Assembly: GCA_027532905.1 (NCBI GenBank)
Contig: JAPZUA010000002.1
Span: 1,146,824-1,210,823, forward strand
DNA: 64,000 nt
Direction: 5' to 3'
Origin: Magnetospirillum sp.
GTDB lineage: Bacteria; Pseudomonadota; Alphaproteobacteria; CACIAM-22H2
The notes under the pieces are model-generated. The model searched no databases, was not told where the DNA came from, and saw only the letters and a program-made list of their open reading frames with translations. This document shows positions 22,463 through 31,259 of the stretch, piece by piece. The first letter of the stretch is position 1. The number at the start of each line of letters is the position of its first letter. Both the position numbers and the translations under genes were made by a program.

Positions 22463-23322
22463 GTGCGAACGCCAAAGGTGTGGCGCTGATGGTGGCGGCC
22501 GCACTGTTTTGGAGTACCAGCGGCCTTTTCGTGCGCGCACTCGAGACCGACCATGCGTGGCAGATGGTGTTTTGGCGCTCGGTCGGCATGGTGCCGATGC
22601 TCGCGGCCTATCTTGTGTGGCGTTACGGACGTGCCGCCCCCGCCGCCGTTTTCGCCCTTGGGCGTGCGGGATGGATCGCGGGCGCGCTCCTCGCCTCGAC
22701 CTTCTTTTTCTTTCTCTACGCCGTCAGTGCGACGACCGTTGCGACAGCGCTGTTCCTCATGAGCACCTCGCCCTTATGGGCGGCATTGCTCGGCCGCTTC
22801 GTTCTGGGCGAAGCGCTTGCGTTGCGCACGCTGATCGCGATCGCGGCCTGCGCCGCCGGCGTTGCGATCATGGTCGGCGACGCGCTTTCCTTCGGCTCGA
22901 TCCTCGGTCCGCTTTCCGCCTTGTGCGTTTCGCTCGCTTTTGCAGCCCAAATCACCGTCGTGCGCAAGGCGGGTGCTAACATCGACATGGTGCCGAGCGT
23001 GCTGGTGGCGGGCGTGCTTTCGGCTTTGCTCGCCTTCCCGTTTGCGGATATCTGGGCGATCTCGACACACGACATCGTCGTGCTGATGGCCATGGGCGTG
23101 ATCCAGCTCGGCCTCGGCTGCATGCTGATGACCATGGCCACCCGCCATTTGCGCGCGGCCCAAGTGGGGCTGATCGCACTCCTCGAAACCACGCTCGGGC
23201 CGTTTTGGGTGTGGCTCGTCTATGCCGAGGAACCCAGTTCCGCCACCCTGCTGGGTGGGGGCATCATTCTCGCCGCCCTGCTCGCCAACGAACTTTGGGC
23301 CGCCAAACGCGCGCGTGTTTAA
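22459..23322 (+). CDS. EamA-family (DMT) transporter, second of a pair
   Basis: A 287-residue, ten-span DMT transporter, paralogous to the preceding gene. It shows AALFWSTSGLFVRALE, FWRSVGMVPMLAAYLVWR, a central SATTVATALFLMSTSPLWAALLG, and a C-terminal LLETTLGPFWVWLVYAEEPS. It is coupled to the first copy by an ATGA overlap. The downstream CoA-transferase gene begins 75 bp later in the same direction; co-transcription is possible but not shown. Confidence 0.9.
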   Translation: MSANAKGVALMVAAALFWSTSGLFVRALETDHAWQMVFWRSVGMVPMLAAYLVWRYGRAAPAAVFALGRAGWIAGALLASTFFFFLYAVSATTVATALFLMSTSPLWAALLGRFVLGEALALRTLIAIAACAAGVAIMVGDALSFGSILGPLSALCVSLAFAAQITVVRKAGANIDMVPSVLVAGVLSALLAFPFADIWAISTHDIVVLMAMGVIQLGLGCMLMTMATRHLRAAQVGLIALLETTLGPFWVWLVYAEEPSSATLLGGGIILAALLANELWAAKRARV

Positions 23323-23397
23323 GCCGCTTGGCCCTGCGCTTGCGGATCGGCTAAGACTGTGCACCGATCCGTCTTGATGCCAGGAACAAAACCGCCG

Positions 23398-24570
23398 ATG
23401 ACTGCCGCCAAAACCGGCCCGCTTGCGGGCATCACAATCATCGATATGTCCCGCATTCTGGCAGGGCCCTACTGCACCTTGCTGATGGCCGAACTCGGCG
23501 CGCGCGTGATCAAGATCGAAGATCCGCGCGGCGGCGACGACAGCCGCCAATACGGGCCCTTCATCGACGGCGAGTCCGTGTATTTCGCGGCCGTGAATCG
23601 TGGCAAGGAAAGCATCGGGCTCGACCTCAAGAATTCCGAGCACCGCACGATCTTCGAAAACCTGCTGGCGAAGGCCGACGTGCTCGTCGAGAATTTCCGC
23701 CCCGGCACCATGGATCGGCTCGGCTATGGCTGGTCGGCATTGCACGAGCGCTTTCCGCAGCTCATCTATTGCGCGGCTTCGGGCTTCGGCCATTCGGGTC
23801 CGCACAAGGACAAACCCGCCTACGACATGGTCGTGCAAGGCTTGGGCGGCATCATCAGCGTGACGGGCCACGAGGGGGCACCGCCTGCGCGCATCGGCGT
23901 TTCGATCGGCGATCTTGGTGCGGGGCTCTATGCTGCCATCGGCGTGCAAGCGGCGCTCTTCCATCGCTTGCGCACGGGCGAAGCCACGTTCGTCGATATC
24001 GGCATGCTCGATTGCCAGTTGGCGCTGATGGAAAACCCGGCGGCTCGCTATCTCAACACGGGCAAAGTGCCGGGGCCGATGGGCGGGCGCCATGCCTCGA
24101 TCACGCCGTTCGGCATTTTCCAGACCGCCGACCAGCCGATCATCATCGCCGCCGGCAACGACGGCCTGTTCCGCAAGATGGCGGCCGTGCTCGAAGCACC
24201 CAAAATGGCCGAAGATGCGCGCTACGCCACGAACGGTCTGCGCACCGAAAACGTGGCCGCACTCGAGGCCGAGATTTCCGCCATTCTCGCCAAACAACCT
24301 TCGGCCCATTGGCTCGAGCGGCTCGACCAGGCGGGTATCCCGGCTGGCCCCATCAACGACATCAAAAAAGCGATCGACCATCCGCAGACGGCGGCGCGCA
24401 ATATGGTCGTAGAGACCGCGACCCCGCGCGGACACAAAGTCAGCGTGATCGGCAATCCGATCAAGATCTCGGGCTTTGCCGATCCCAAGACGCGTGCCCC
24501 TGCCCCTGCCCTCGACCAAAACCGTGCGGCCATTCTGGCCGATCTTGCCGCGCTCAAGGAAAAACCATGA
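23398..24570 (+). CDS. CoA-transferase, family III (CaiB/BaiF)
   Basis: A 390-residue class III CoA-transferase, an enzyme that moves CoA between carboxylic acids through an aspartyl-CoA intermediate. The N-terminal Rossmann part has DMSRILAGPYCTLLMAELGA and VIKIEDPRGGDDSR; the catalytic Asp is Asp143 in KPAYDMVVQGLGG. The central GVSIGDLGAGLYAAIGVQAA and C-terminal GIPAGPINDIKKAIDHPQ are family landmarks. ATG 23398 gives the standard N-terminus. It is coupled to an aldehyde dehydrogenase by ATGA, suggesting a pathway in which an aldehyde-derived acid is activated with CoA. The acid is unknown. Confidence 0.92.
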   Translation: MTAAKTGPLAGITIIDMSRILAGPYCTLLMAELGARVIKIEDPRGGDDSRQYGPFIDGESVYFAAVNRGKESIGLDLKNSEHRTIFENLLAKADVLVENFRPGTMDRLGYGWSALHERFPQLIYCAASGFGHSGPHKDKPAYDMVVQGLGGIISVTGHEGAPPARIGVSIGDLGAGLYAAIGVQAALFHRLRTGEATFVDIGMLDCQLALMENPAARYLNTGKVPGPMGGRHASITPFGIFQTADQPIIIAAGNDGLFRKMAAVLEAPKMAEDARYATNGLRTENVAALEAEISAILAKQPSAHWLERLDQAGIPAGPINDIKKAIDHPQTAARNMVVETATPRGHKVSVIGNPIKISGFADPKTRAPAPALDQNRAAILADLAALKEKP

Positions 24571-26051
24571 CCGACATCGTTCTCGATCCCGCCGCCCTCG
24601 CCGCACATCTTGCCGGCAAACATTTCATCGACGGCAAGCTCGTACCGGCCGCTGCCGGTGCGACGTTCGATGTGCGCAGCCCCGCAACGGGTGCGCTCGT
24701 GGCCAAAGCCGCTGCAGGCGACGCGGCCGACGTCGACCGCGCGGTCGTGTCGGCGGCGGCGGCACAAATCGCGTGGGCCAAGGTGCCCGCACGCCAGCGC
24801 GGCAAGCTTGTCGGCGATTGCGCGCGCCTGCTCGATGCGCACAAGGAAGAGCTTTCGCGCCTGATCGCACTCGAGACCGGCAAAGCGCTGCGCACCGAAA
24901 GCCGCGTCGAAGCGGGCGTGCTCGCCGATGCGCTGCATTTCTACGCGGGCCTCGGCAGCGAATTGAAGGGCGAGACCGTGCCCTTCAATCCGGACATGCT
25001 GACCATGACGATCCGCGAGCCGATCGGCGTGGTCGGCGCCATCATCCCGTGGAACGTGCCGATGATGCTGATGGCGCTCAAGATCGCGCCCGCCCTGGTT
25101 GCGGGCAACACGGTCGTGGTCAAAAGTGCCGAAGAAGCGCCGTTTGCCGTGCTGCGCATCTGCGAACTCATGGGCACCGTCCTGCCGCCGGGTGCTTTCA
25201 ACATGCTCTCGGGCATGGGCCCCGAATGCGGCGCCCCCCTCGTATCGCATCCCAAAGTCGGCAAAATCACCTTCACGGGCTCGGTCGAGACCGGCAAGAT
25301 CGTGTCCAAACTCGCCGCCGACAAGCTCATCCCGGTGACGCTCGAACTCGGCGGCAAAAGCCCGATGATCGTGATGGACGATTGCGATCTCGACCGCACG
25401 GTGGCGGGTGCCATCGCGGGCATGCGCTTCACGCGCATGGGCCAGAGCTGCACTGCATCGAGCCGCATGTATGTGCAGGCCGGCGTGCACGACCGCTTTG
25501 TGGCCGCCCTCAAGGCCAAGGTCGATGCGATGAAGATGGGCGACCCGCTCGACGAGATGACCGACATCGGCACGATCGTGAGCCAAGGCCAGTTCGAGAA
25601 GGTCAAAAACTACATCGCCATCGGCATCGCCGACGGCGGGACCGCGAACGAATGTTCGGCCATGCCCACCGATGCGAAGCTGAAGCCGGGCTACTATGTG
25701 CGTCCCGTGATCTTCACCGGCCTGCCTGCGAGTTCGCGCGTGATCCGCGAGGAGATCTTCGGCCCCGTGACGGCCGTGATCCGCTTCCAAACGTTCGACG
25801 AAGCGATCGCGGCTGCCAACGACAGCGAATACGGCCTTGCCGCGACGATCTGGACCAAAGATCTCAAGACGGCCCTCGATGGGGCGCGGCGCCTGCAGGC
25901 AGGCTTCGTGCAGGTGAACCAGAACCTCGTTGTGCAGCCGGGCTTGAGCTATGGCGGCGTCAAATCCTCGGGCCTCGGAAAGGAAGCAACGCTCGAAGCG
26001 ATGCTTGAGCATTTCACGACGAAGAAGACCGTCATCGTGAATCTCGCCTGA
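24567..26051 (+). CDS. NAD(P)-dependent aldehyde dehydrogenase
   Basis: A 494-residue aldehyde dehydrogenase. The coenzyme and active-site motifs are complete: VVGAIIPWNVPMMLMALKIA, the GS..TG loop in FTGSVETGKIV, the general-base Glu at about 260 in TLELGGKSP, the nucleophile Cys295 in MGQSCTASSRMYV, and EEIFGPVTAVIRF. Such enzymes oxidise aldehydes to carboxylic acids in the cytosol. The sequence does not carry the features of methylmalonate-semialdehyde dehydrogenase, so it is not the missing valine-pathway step. Its start is fused to the CoA-transferase stop, and the penicillin acylase gene follows after 5 bp. Confidence 0.93.
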   Translation: MTDIVLDPAALAAHLAGKHFIDGKLVPAAAGATFDVRSPATGALVAKAAAGDAADVDRAVVSAAAAQIAWAKVPARQRGKLVGDCARLLDAHKEELSRLIALETGKALRTESRVEAGVLADALHFYAGLGSELKGETVPFNPDMLTMTIREPIGVVGAIIPWNVPMMLMALKIAPALVAGNTVVVKSAEEAPFAVLRICELMGTVLPPGAFNMLSGMGPECGAPLVSHPKVGKITFTGSVETGKIVSKLAADKLIPVTLELGGKSPMIVMDDCDLDRTVAGAIAGMRFTRMGQSCTASSRMYVQAGVHDRFVAALKAKVDAMKMGDPLDEMTDIGTIVSQGQFEKVKNYIAIGIADGGTANECSAMPTDAKLKPGYYVRPVIFTGLPASSRVIREEIFGPVTAVIRFQTFDEAIAAANDSEYGLAATIWTKDLKTALDGARRLQAGFVQVNQNLVVQPGLSYGGVKSSGLGKEATLEAMLEHFTTKKTVIVNLA

Positions 26052-26056
26052 ACGCC

Positions 26057-28408
26057 ATGGGCATCGTGCGCTGGATCCTGCGGTTGGCAACGGCGCTGCT
26101 GCTGCTCGGCAGTGCGGCGGCCGGGATCGGCGTGCTTTATCTGCGCACCGGCCTGCCGCCCAAATCGGGCACGCTCGCCGTTCAAGGGCTCGAAGCACGC
26201 CTCGAGATCCTGCGCGACGAGTACGGCGTCCCGTATGTCTACGCGCAAAACGAGCGCGATCTGTGGTTCGCCCTTGGGCTTCTGCATGCGCAAGACCGGC
26301 TCGTCCAGCTTGAGACCACGCGCCTGATCGGCCAGGGGCGGCTTGCCGAATTCGCAGGTGCGCGCGCGCTGCCGCTCGACCGGCTCAACCGCGTACTCGG
26401 CTTGGCGCAGGAAGCGCGCCGCATCTATGCGGCGATGGACCCGGATGCGCGCCGCCAGACCGATGCCTACACCGCCGGCATCAATGCGGCCCTGGCGACG
26501 CGCGACGGGGCTTGGCCGGTCGAGTTTCTCTATACCGGCTACCGGCCCGAGCGCTGGGAAGGCTGGCATGCGCTGCTGTGGGGCCAGCTCATGGGGCTTT
26601 CGCTGAATGCGAGCTGGCGCGACACGCTGCTGCGCGCCCGTCTCGGCGACCGGCTCACGCCCGATGTGATCGCTGCATTGTGGCCGCAAGCCGATCCCGC
26701 GCGGGCGGCCGCACCCGCCGATGCGAGCCTTGCCGCCCTTGCCGAAGCGACGGCCGCCGATTTGCCCGTAGCCGAAGGTACCGGCGCGGCTTCCAACGAA
26801 TGGGTCGTGGCCGGATCGCGCACCGCGAGCGGCAAGCCGATCCTCGCCAACGATCCGCATCTGAGCTTGGGTGCGCCCGGCATTTGGTACCTTGTGCGGC
26901 TCGAAGCCCCCGGCGTGCGCTATGTCGGTGCAACCGCACCGGGTGCACCCGCTCTCATCTTGGGCCACAACGGCAATGTTGCCTGGGGCTTCACGACGAC
27001 GAACGCGGATGCCGCCGACCTGTTCGTCGAACGGCTCGATCCGAGCGATCCCACGCGCTATCTCACGCCCGAGGGCCCGCGCAGCTTCGAAACGCGCGAG
27101 GAACTGCTGCAGGTCAAAGACGGCAAGCCCGAAACCCTGATCGTGCGCCGCACGCGCAACGGCGCCGTGATCTCAGACATCGATGCCGCTGCCCAGGCGA
27201 CGGCGGGTGCGGGCCAAGTGCTGTCGCTGGCCCTACCCTTCCTGTTCGAACTTGACCGCACGGCCGAAGCGCTGATGCGCCTCAACCGCGCGCGCAATGC
27301 GGCCGAAGCGGTCGAAGCCACGCGCCTGTGGCAATCGCCGGTGCAGAACATGGTCTATGCCGACACGGCCGGGGCCATCGGCCTGCGCACGGTGGGGGCC
27401 ATCCCCATGCGCGCGAGCCCGCCCTCGCTGCTGCCCTATGCGGGTTCAAGCCCCAATGTCGGCTGGACCGGCTTCGTGCCGTTCGCCCAGATGCCCGCCA
27501 TCGTCGACCCGCCCTCGGGCTTCGCGTCCAACGCCAACGACCGCGTGGTGGGCCCCGATTATCCCCACCATGTAAGCTTCGCTTTCGACCCGGCCTACCG
27601 GCAGCGCCGCATCGTGGAGTTGCTCGAGTCGCGCCAGCAACAGGACGTTGCCTATCACGAAGCGGTGCTGGCCGACGCGCACTCGATCTTCGCGCGCGAG
27701 GCTGTGGCGGCGGCCCGGAACCTCACGCCGGTCGACGCCCAATCGCGCGCCGCCCTCGAGATGCTGCGCGGTTGGGACGGCCGCATGGACCGCTTGCGGC
27801 CCGAGCCGCTGATCTTCACGGCATGGATGCGCGAGCTCACGCGCCGCGGCCTCGATGCAGCCTTAGGGCCGATGGCCGATGCCGCTTTGCGCGAACGCCC
27901 CGCGCTGGCCCTCGCCCTGCTCGGCGGCGCTTCGCCCTTCTGCGCGCCCAACTGCGCCGCGATGGCCGAAGCAGCTCTTGGTGTGGCGCTGGACGAGCTC
28001 GGCCAGAAATACGGCCGCGATCTCAAACGCTGGCAATGGGGTGCTGCCCATCGCGCCCCGTTCGAGAACCCGATCTTCGCGCGCCTGCCGATCGTAGGGC
28101 CCTTGCTCGCGGTGGATCTGCCCACGCATGGCGACTATTACACGATCAACCGCGGCGGCATGCGGCTCTCGAATGCGGCTGCCCCGTACGCGCATGTGCA
28201 CGGGGCGGGCTTGCGCGCCATTTACGATCTTGCCGATCTCGATTCGGCACTGTTCGTGATCGCCCCCGGCCAGTCGGGCCATCCGCTCTCGCCGCATTGG
28301 CGCGATCTGGCGCCTGTCTGGGCCGCCGGCCAGCATGTGCGCCTTGCCCGCAATCGCGCCGAGTTGCCGCCCGGAACGCCGTCGCTTGCCCTAATACCGA
28401 GGCCGTAA
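26057..28408 (+). CDS. Penicillin acylase family (Ntn-hydrolase) protein
   Basis: A 783-residue precursor of the penicillin/acyl-homoserine-lactone acylase family. An N-terminal hydrophobic segment (about residues 6-29) is a signal peptide or anchor, so the enzyme is periplasmic or membrane-bound. The alpha chain includes EYGVPYVYAQNERDLWFALG and LHAQDRLVQLE. A spacer ends at GTGAASNEWVVAGSRTASG, where Ser246 is the expected autocatalytic cleavage point and nucleophile of the beta chain. The beta chain has the conserved NDPHLSLGAPGIWYLVRLE, GHNGNVAWGFTTTNADA, and the C-terminal GQSGHPLSPHWRD. It cleaves an amide bond, but whether the substrate is a beta-lactam, a lactone or an amino-acid conjugate cannot be told. 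Confidence 0.92.
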   Translation: MGIVRWILRLATALLLLGSAAAGIGVLYLRTGLPPKSGTLAVQGLEARLEILRDEYGVPYVYAQNERDLWFALGLLHAQDRLVQLETTRLIGQGRLAEFAGARALPLDRLNRVLGLAQEARRIYAAMDPDARRQTDAYTAGINAALATRDGAWPVEFLYTGYRPERWEGWHALLWGQLMGLSLNASWRDTLLRARLGDRLTPDVIAALWPQADPARAAAPADASLAALAEATAADLPVAEGTGAASNEWVVAGSRTASGKPILANDPHLSLGAPGIWYLVRLEAPGVRYVGATAPGAPALILGHNGNVAWGFTTTNADAADLFVERLDPSDPTRYLTPEGPRSFETREELLQVKDGKPETLIVRRTRNGAVISDIDAAAQATAGAGQVLSLALPFLFELDRTAEALMRLNRARNAAEAVEATRLWQSPVQNMVYADTAGAIGLRTVGAIPMRASPPSLLPYAGSSPNVGWTGFVPFAQMPAIVDPPSGFASNANDRVVGPDYPHHVSFAFDPAYRQRRIVELLESRQQQDVAYHEAVLADAHSIFAREAVAAARNLTPVDAQSRAALEMLRGWDGRMDRLRPEPLIFTAWMRELTRRGLDAALGPMADAALRERPALALALLGGASPFCAPNCAAMAEAALGVALDELGQKYGRDLKRWQWGAAHRAPFENPIFARLPIVGPLLAVDLPTHGDYYTINRGGMRLSNAAAPYAHVHGAGLRAIYDLADLDSALFVIAPGQSGHPLSPHWRDLAPVWAAGQHVRLARNRAELPPGTPSLALIPRP

Positions 28409-28493
28409 AACATTGTTTCGACTTCGTTATTTCATAAATTAACGAGCCATAAACAAATTTCCTTTAATTTTAGGCGAATAGCGTGAAACTTAG

Positions 28494-28515
28494 GGGCCGC
28501 CTTGTCGGGCGGCCC
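28494..28515. other. GC-rich hairpin between the acylase gene and motB
   Basis: An 8-bp perfect stem, GGGCCGCC (28494-28501) with GGCGGCCC (28508-28515) and a 6-base loop. It sits 44 bp before the motB start, after an AT-rich stretch (28409-28490) that probably contains the motB promoter. No T run follows on either strand, so it is not a clear terminator; it could be a 5' leader structure. Confidence 0.45.
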
Positions 28516-28558
28516 GCATCGGCGCATATTCGTGTGCGCTGCCGCAAACGGGACAAGA

Positions 28559-29635
28559 ATGGCCGACGAGAGCAATCATCCAGTCATCATCATCAAGCGC
28601 GTCAAGAAGGGCCACGACGCGGCCCATGGCGGCGGCTGGAAAGTTGCGTATGCCGACTTCGTGACGGCGATGATGGCCTTCTTCCTGCTGCTGTGGCTGC
28701 TCAACGCCACCGACCAGGAAAAGCGCCAGGGCATTGCGCAGTATTTCACGGCCTTCGACGCGGTTTCGCGCTCGACTTCGGGCGCCGGCGGCGTGCTCGG
28801 CGGCGTGACGCTCGGCCCCGGCGATTTGCCGAACATGACGGGCGGCATTGTCGTGGGCGTGCCGTTGGCGCCCACCGGCGAAGAGGCCGAAACCGAAGGC
28901 CCGGACTTCGCCGACCCCAAAGGTGCGGCCAACGAAGATACCGAAAACCCGCAGCCCAATGCGCGCGGCGCCTCGGGCGTTGCGGCAGGTCCCTCGGGGC
29001 GCGAGACGCTCGGCGAACGCCGCCCCGGCGACCGTGCGGCGGGCAACCAGTTCAGCGGCAACCGGCCCGACGGCGACCAGAACGGCTCGGGTGCGGGCCA
29101 GAACCAAAACAGCTTCCAGCAGCAGATGCAGGCCGAAATGGGTCGGCGCGAGGAACAGAGCTTCGCGCGCGCCGAAGCCGATCTGCGCCAGGCTTTGCAG
29201 GATATCCCCGAGCTCAAACCGCTCGCCCAGAACCTGCTCGTTGACCGCACGCCCGAAGGCCTGCGCATCCAGCTCGTCGACCAGGAGCGCTACGCGATGT
29301 TCGCCTCGGGCTCGGCCGCCCCGGCCGAACAGACGCGCCGCCTTCTCGCGACCGTTTCGCGCATCGTGCAAGCGCTGCCCAATGCGATCGCGATCACGGG
29401 CCATACGGATGCCTCGCCCTTCCCGCGCGGGGCCCAGTACACGAACTGGGAATTGTCGAGCGACCGGGCGAACGCCGCACGCCGCACCATGATCGAATCG
29501 GGCCTGCCGGCCGCGCGCATTGCCCGCGTGATCGGCCGCGCCGACACCGAGCCGCTGATCGCCGACAACCCGGCCGATGCGCGCAATCGGCGGATTTCGA
29601 TCGTGCTGCTCCGCGACATACCGCAATCGAGCTGA
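28559..29635 (+). CDS. motB: Flagellar motor stator protein MotB
   Basis: MotB forms the proton-conducting stator with MotA and anchors it to peptidoglycan. The 358-residue protein begins with a short basic cytoplasmic tail, then one membrane helix with the proton-binding Asp33 in WKVAYADFVTAMMAFFLLLW. A long Gly/Asn/Gln-rich linker (about 60-215) follows, and the OmpA/Pal-like peptidoglycan-binding domain has ITGHTDASPF and NWELSSDRANAARR. ATG 28559 was chosen because it puts the basic tail and helix in the family position. No motA is adjacent. Confidence 0.93.
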   Translation: MADESNHPVIIIKRVKKGHDAAHGGGWKVAYADFVTAMMAFFLLLWLLNATDQEKRQGIAQYFTAFDAVSRSTSGAGGVLGGVTLGPGDLPNMTGGIVVGVPLAPTGEEAETEGPDFADPKGAANEDTENPQPNARGASGVAAGPSGRETLGERRPGDRAAGNQFSGNRPDGDQNGSGAGQNQNSFQQQMQAEMGRREEQSFARAEADLRQALQDIPELKPLAQNLLVDRTPEGLRIQLVDQERYAMFASGSAAPAEQTRRLLATVSRIVQALPNAIAITGHTDASPFPRGAQYTNWELSSDRANAARRTMIESGLPAARIARVIGRADTEPLIADNPADARNRRISIVLLRDIPQSS

Positions 29636-29731
29636 CCCGCCTCAAAGCGAAACTTGCCAGCGAGCCTGCCGCAGTCCTAGGCTAAGCCACTCGCGTTAAG
29701 GGGCTTCGCGTTTGGGGGGATCGCTTTGGCC

Positions 29732-30226
29732 ATGGATGCGCACACAGCACCGCCCGTGATCGACGCCGTCGTGAACGGCGCTTCCGCCACGCTGCCCGAT
29801 TTTTCGGGCCTGCGGCGCCGGCGCATGTTCGCCTGGGCCATCGACGCCGCGATCTGCTGCGTGCTTGCTGCCGTCGCCGCGATCCCGGCTTTTTTCCTCG
29901 GCGTTTTCAGCTTCGGCATTCTGTGGGCGCCCGCCTGGTTCGCGGTTGCCTTGGTGCCGATGCTCTACCACGCGATCCTGCTCGCGGGTCCGCGCGGGGC
30001 GACATGGGGCATGCGCTTTGCCGGCGTGGAATTCACCGCCCTTGTCGGCGGGGGGCGGCCGAGCTTCCTGCAAGCACTCGTGCATTGGGTGCTGTTCTAC
30101 ATGGGCGTGGGCTTCAGCGGCGGCCTCATCCTGCTGTGGTCGCTGTTCGACCCGAACAAGGCGCTGCTGCACGACCGCATCTGCGGCGTGGCGGCACATC
30201 GCGCCGCTGCGGGAGGCAAGGCATGA
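29732..30226 (+). CDS. RDD-family membrane protein
   Basis: A 164-residue membrane protein of the RDD family: a conserved Arg/Asp arrangement in RRRRMFAWAIDAAICCVL (about residues 30-47), a second span FAVALVPMLYHAILLAGPRG, and the typical TWGMRFAGVEF with a final FDPNKALLHDRICG. Family members have three or so membrane segments; functions are generally unknown, and some take part in ion exchange. The stop overlaps the bpt start as ATGA, so the two are coupled. Confidence 0.85.
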   Translation: MDAHTAPPVIDAVVNGASATLPDFSGLRRRRMFAWAIDAAICCVLAAVAAIPAFFLGVFSFGILWAPAWFAVALVPMLYHAILLAGPRGATWGMRFAGVEFTALVGGGRPSFLQALVHWVLFYMGVGFSGGLILLWSLFDPNKALLHDRICGVAAHRAAAGGKA

Positions 30227-30957
30227 CCGCGCAAGGCAACAGCACCGCGCGCTTCTACTACTCGATGCCCTCGCCCTGCCCCTACCTCGACGGGCGCATG
30301 GAACGGCGCATCTTCGTAGATCTGACCGGCCCGCAGGCGGTGCTGTCCTACGATCTGCTGTCGGAAGCAGGCTTCCGCCGCTCGCTCGGCTTTGCGTATC
30401 GGCCCGCCTGCCCCGGCTGCAATGCGTGCGTGGCCGTGCGCATTCCGGTGAAGCACTTCGAATACACGCGCCAATGGCGGCGCGTGCTCGCCAAAAACCG
30501 CGATTTGCATGCCGAAATCTGCGCGCCCATCGCCACAGCCGAACAATACGCACTGTTCGCGCGCTACCAGGTCGGCCGCCACCGCGACGGCGAAATGGCG
30601 CGCATGGATTTCGAGGATTACCGCACCATGATCGAGGTCGGGGCCAACGCCTCGAACGTGGTCGAGGTGCGCGACCGCCACGGCACGCTGATGGGGGCAA
30701 GCCTTGTCGACCGCATGCAGAGTGGGCTGTCGGCCGTCTACTCGTTTTACGAGCCCGAGATGCCCGAACGCTCGCTCGGCAGCCATCTCATCTTGACCCT
30801 CGTCGAAGCCGCCCAGCGTGCGCAACTCGCGCACGTGTATCTCGGCTACTGGATCGGCGAGAGCGCCAAGATGGCCTACAAGGTCCGCTTCCAACCGCTC
30901 GAAGCCTTGACCCGCGACGGCTGGCTGCCGATCGACCAATCAGGTGCCGTGCTTTAG
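30223..30957 (+). CDS. bpt: Aspartate/glutamate leucyltransferase (Bpt family)
   Basis: Bpt attaches Leu from Leu-tRNA to proteins starting with Asp or Glu, marking them for ClpS/ClpAP in the N-degron pathway. The 244-residue sequence has the N-terminal PCPYLDGRMERRIFVDL (about residues 18-34), GFRRSLGFAYRPACPGCNAC with conserved cysteines, and the C-terminal Gcn5-like part with SVYSFYEPEMPERSLG and YLGYWIGESAKMAYK. Its length and motifs fit bacterial arginyl/leucyl-tRNA-protein transferases. It is coupled to the RDD gene. Confidence 0.93.
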   Translation: MTAQGNSTARFYYSMPSPCPYLDGRMERRIFVDLTGPQAVLSYDLLSEAGFRRSLGFAYRPACPGCNACVAVRIPVKHFEYTRQWRRVLAKNRDLHAEICAPIATAEQYALFARYQVGRHRDGEMARMDFEDYRTMIEVGANASNVVEVRDRHGTLMGASLVDRMQSGLSAVYSFYEPEMPERSLGSHLILTLVEAAQRAQLAHVYLGYWIGESAKMAYKVRFQPLEALTRDGWLPIDQSGAVL

Positions 30958-31059
30958 GCGACACGCGATCGAACGCCGCAGTCACTAAATTTTCCTAACG
31001 ACAGTCACACTCGAGACTTAGGCCCCGCTCTTGCGGCGGCGAAATAGGCGACATTGCGT

Positions 31060-31180
31060 TGCCACCGGTTGCCGTAACCTATTTATCCATTTGATTCTAA
31101 AAGATCGTAACCACAATCTCGAAATTCAGGTTACGTCTTGAGAGTCGGCTTTCTGGGGGCCGAAAGCGACCGTCTTTTTT
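31060..31180 (+). ncRNA. Possible structured non-coding transcript in the 302-bp intergenic region 30958-31259
   Basis: The whole stretch 30958-31259 has no gene. Within it, two copies of CGTAACC (31073-31079 and 31106-31112) can each pair with one GGTTACG (31129-31135), and a terminator follows directly (31144-31180). The layout resembles a small RNA or an antiterminator-like leader. No riboswitch family or known sRNA is recognised. The bpt stop is 115 bp upstream, so the structures could also be a long bpt 3' end. The next gene is on the opposite strand, so this does not lead into a protein. Confidence 0.35.
31144..31180 (+). terminator. Rho-independent terminator
   Basis: GTCGGCTTTC (31144-31153) pairs with GAAAGCGAC (31162-31170), with one bulged G and an 8-base loop, followed by CGTCTTTTTT ending at 31180. 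It would end transcription from bpt or from a small RNA starting inside the gap. Confidence 0.7.
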
Positions 31181-31259
31181 CACTTTTCAAACAGCGCAGG
31201 CCCGTTCGAGCGATGCCGTTATAGAAGCATATTCCTGCAAATTCTTCAAGGATTTTGCT

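Noticed and set aside
24567..26051. Methylmalonate-semialdehyde dehydrogenase (mmsA) completing valine degradation
   Set aside because: The general-base Glu and other features are those of ordinary aldehyde dehydrogenases, and the gene is coupled to a CoA-transferase rather than to mmsB.
28494..28515. Terminator after the penicillin acylase gene
   Set aside because: The stem is good, but no T run follows on either strand.
30958..31259. tRNA gene in the 302-bp gap
   Set aside because: No acceptor/T-loop pattern (GGTTCRANYC) or cloverleaf could be found.
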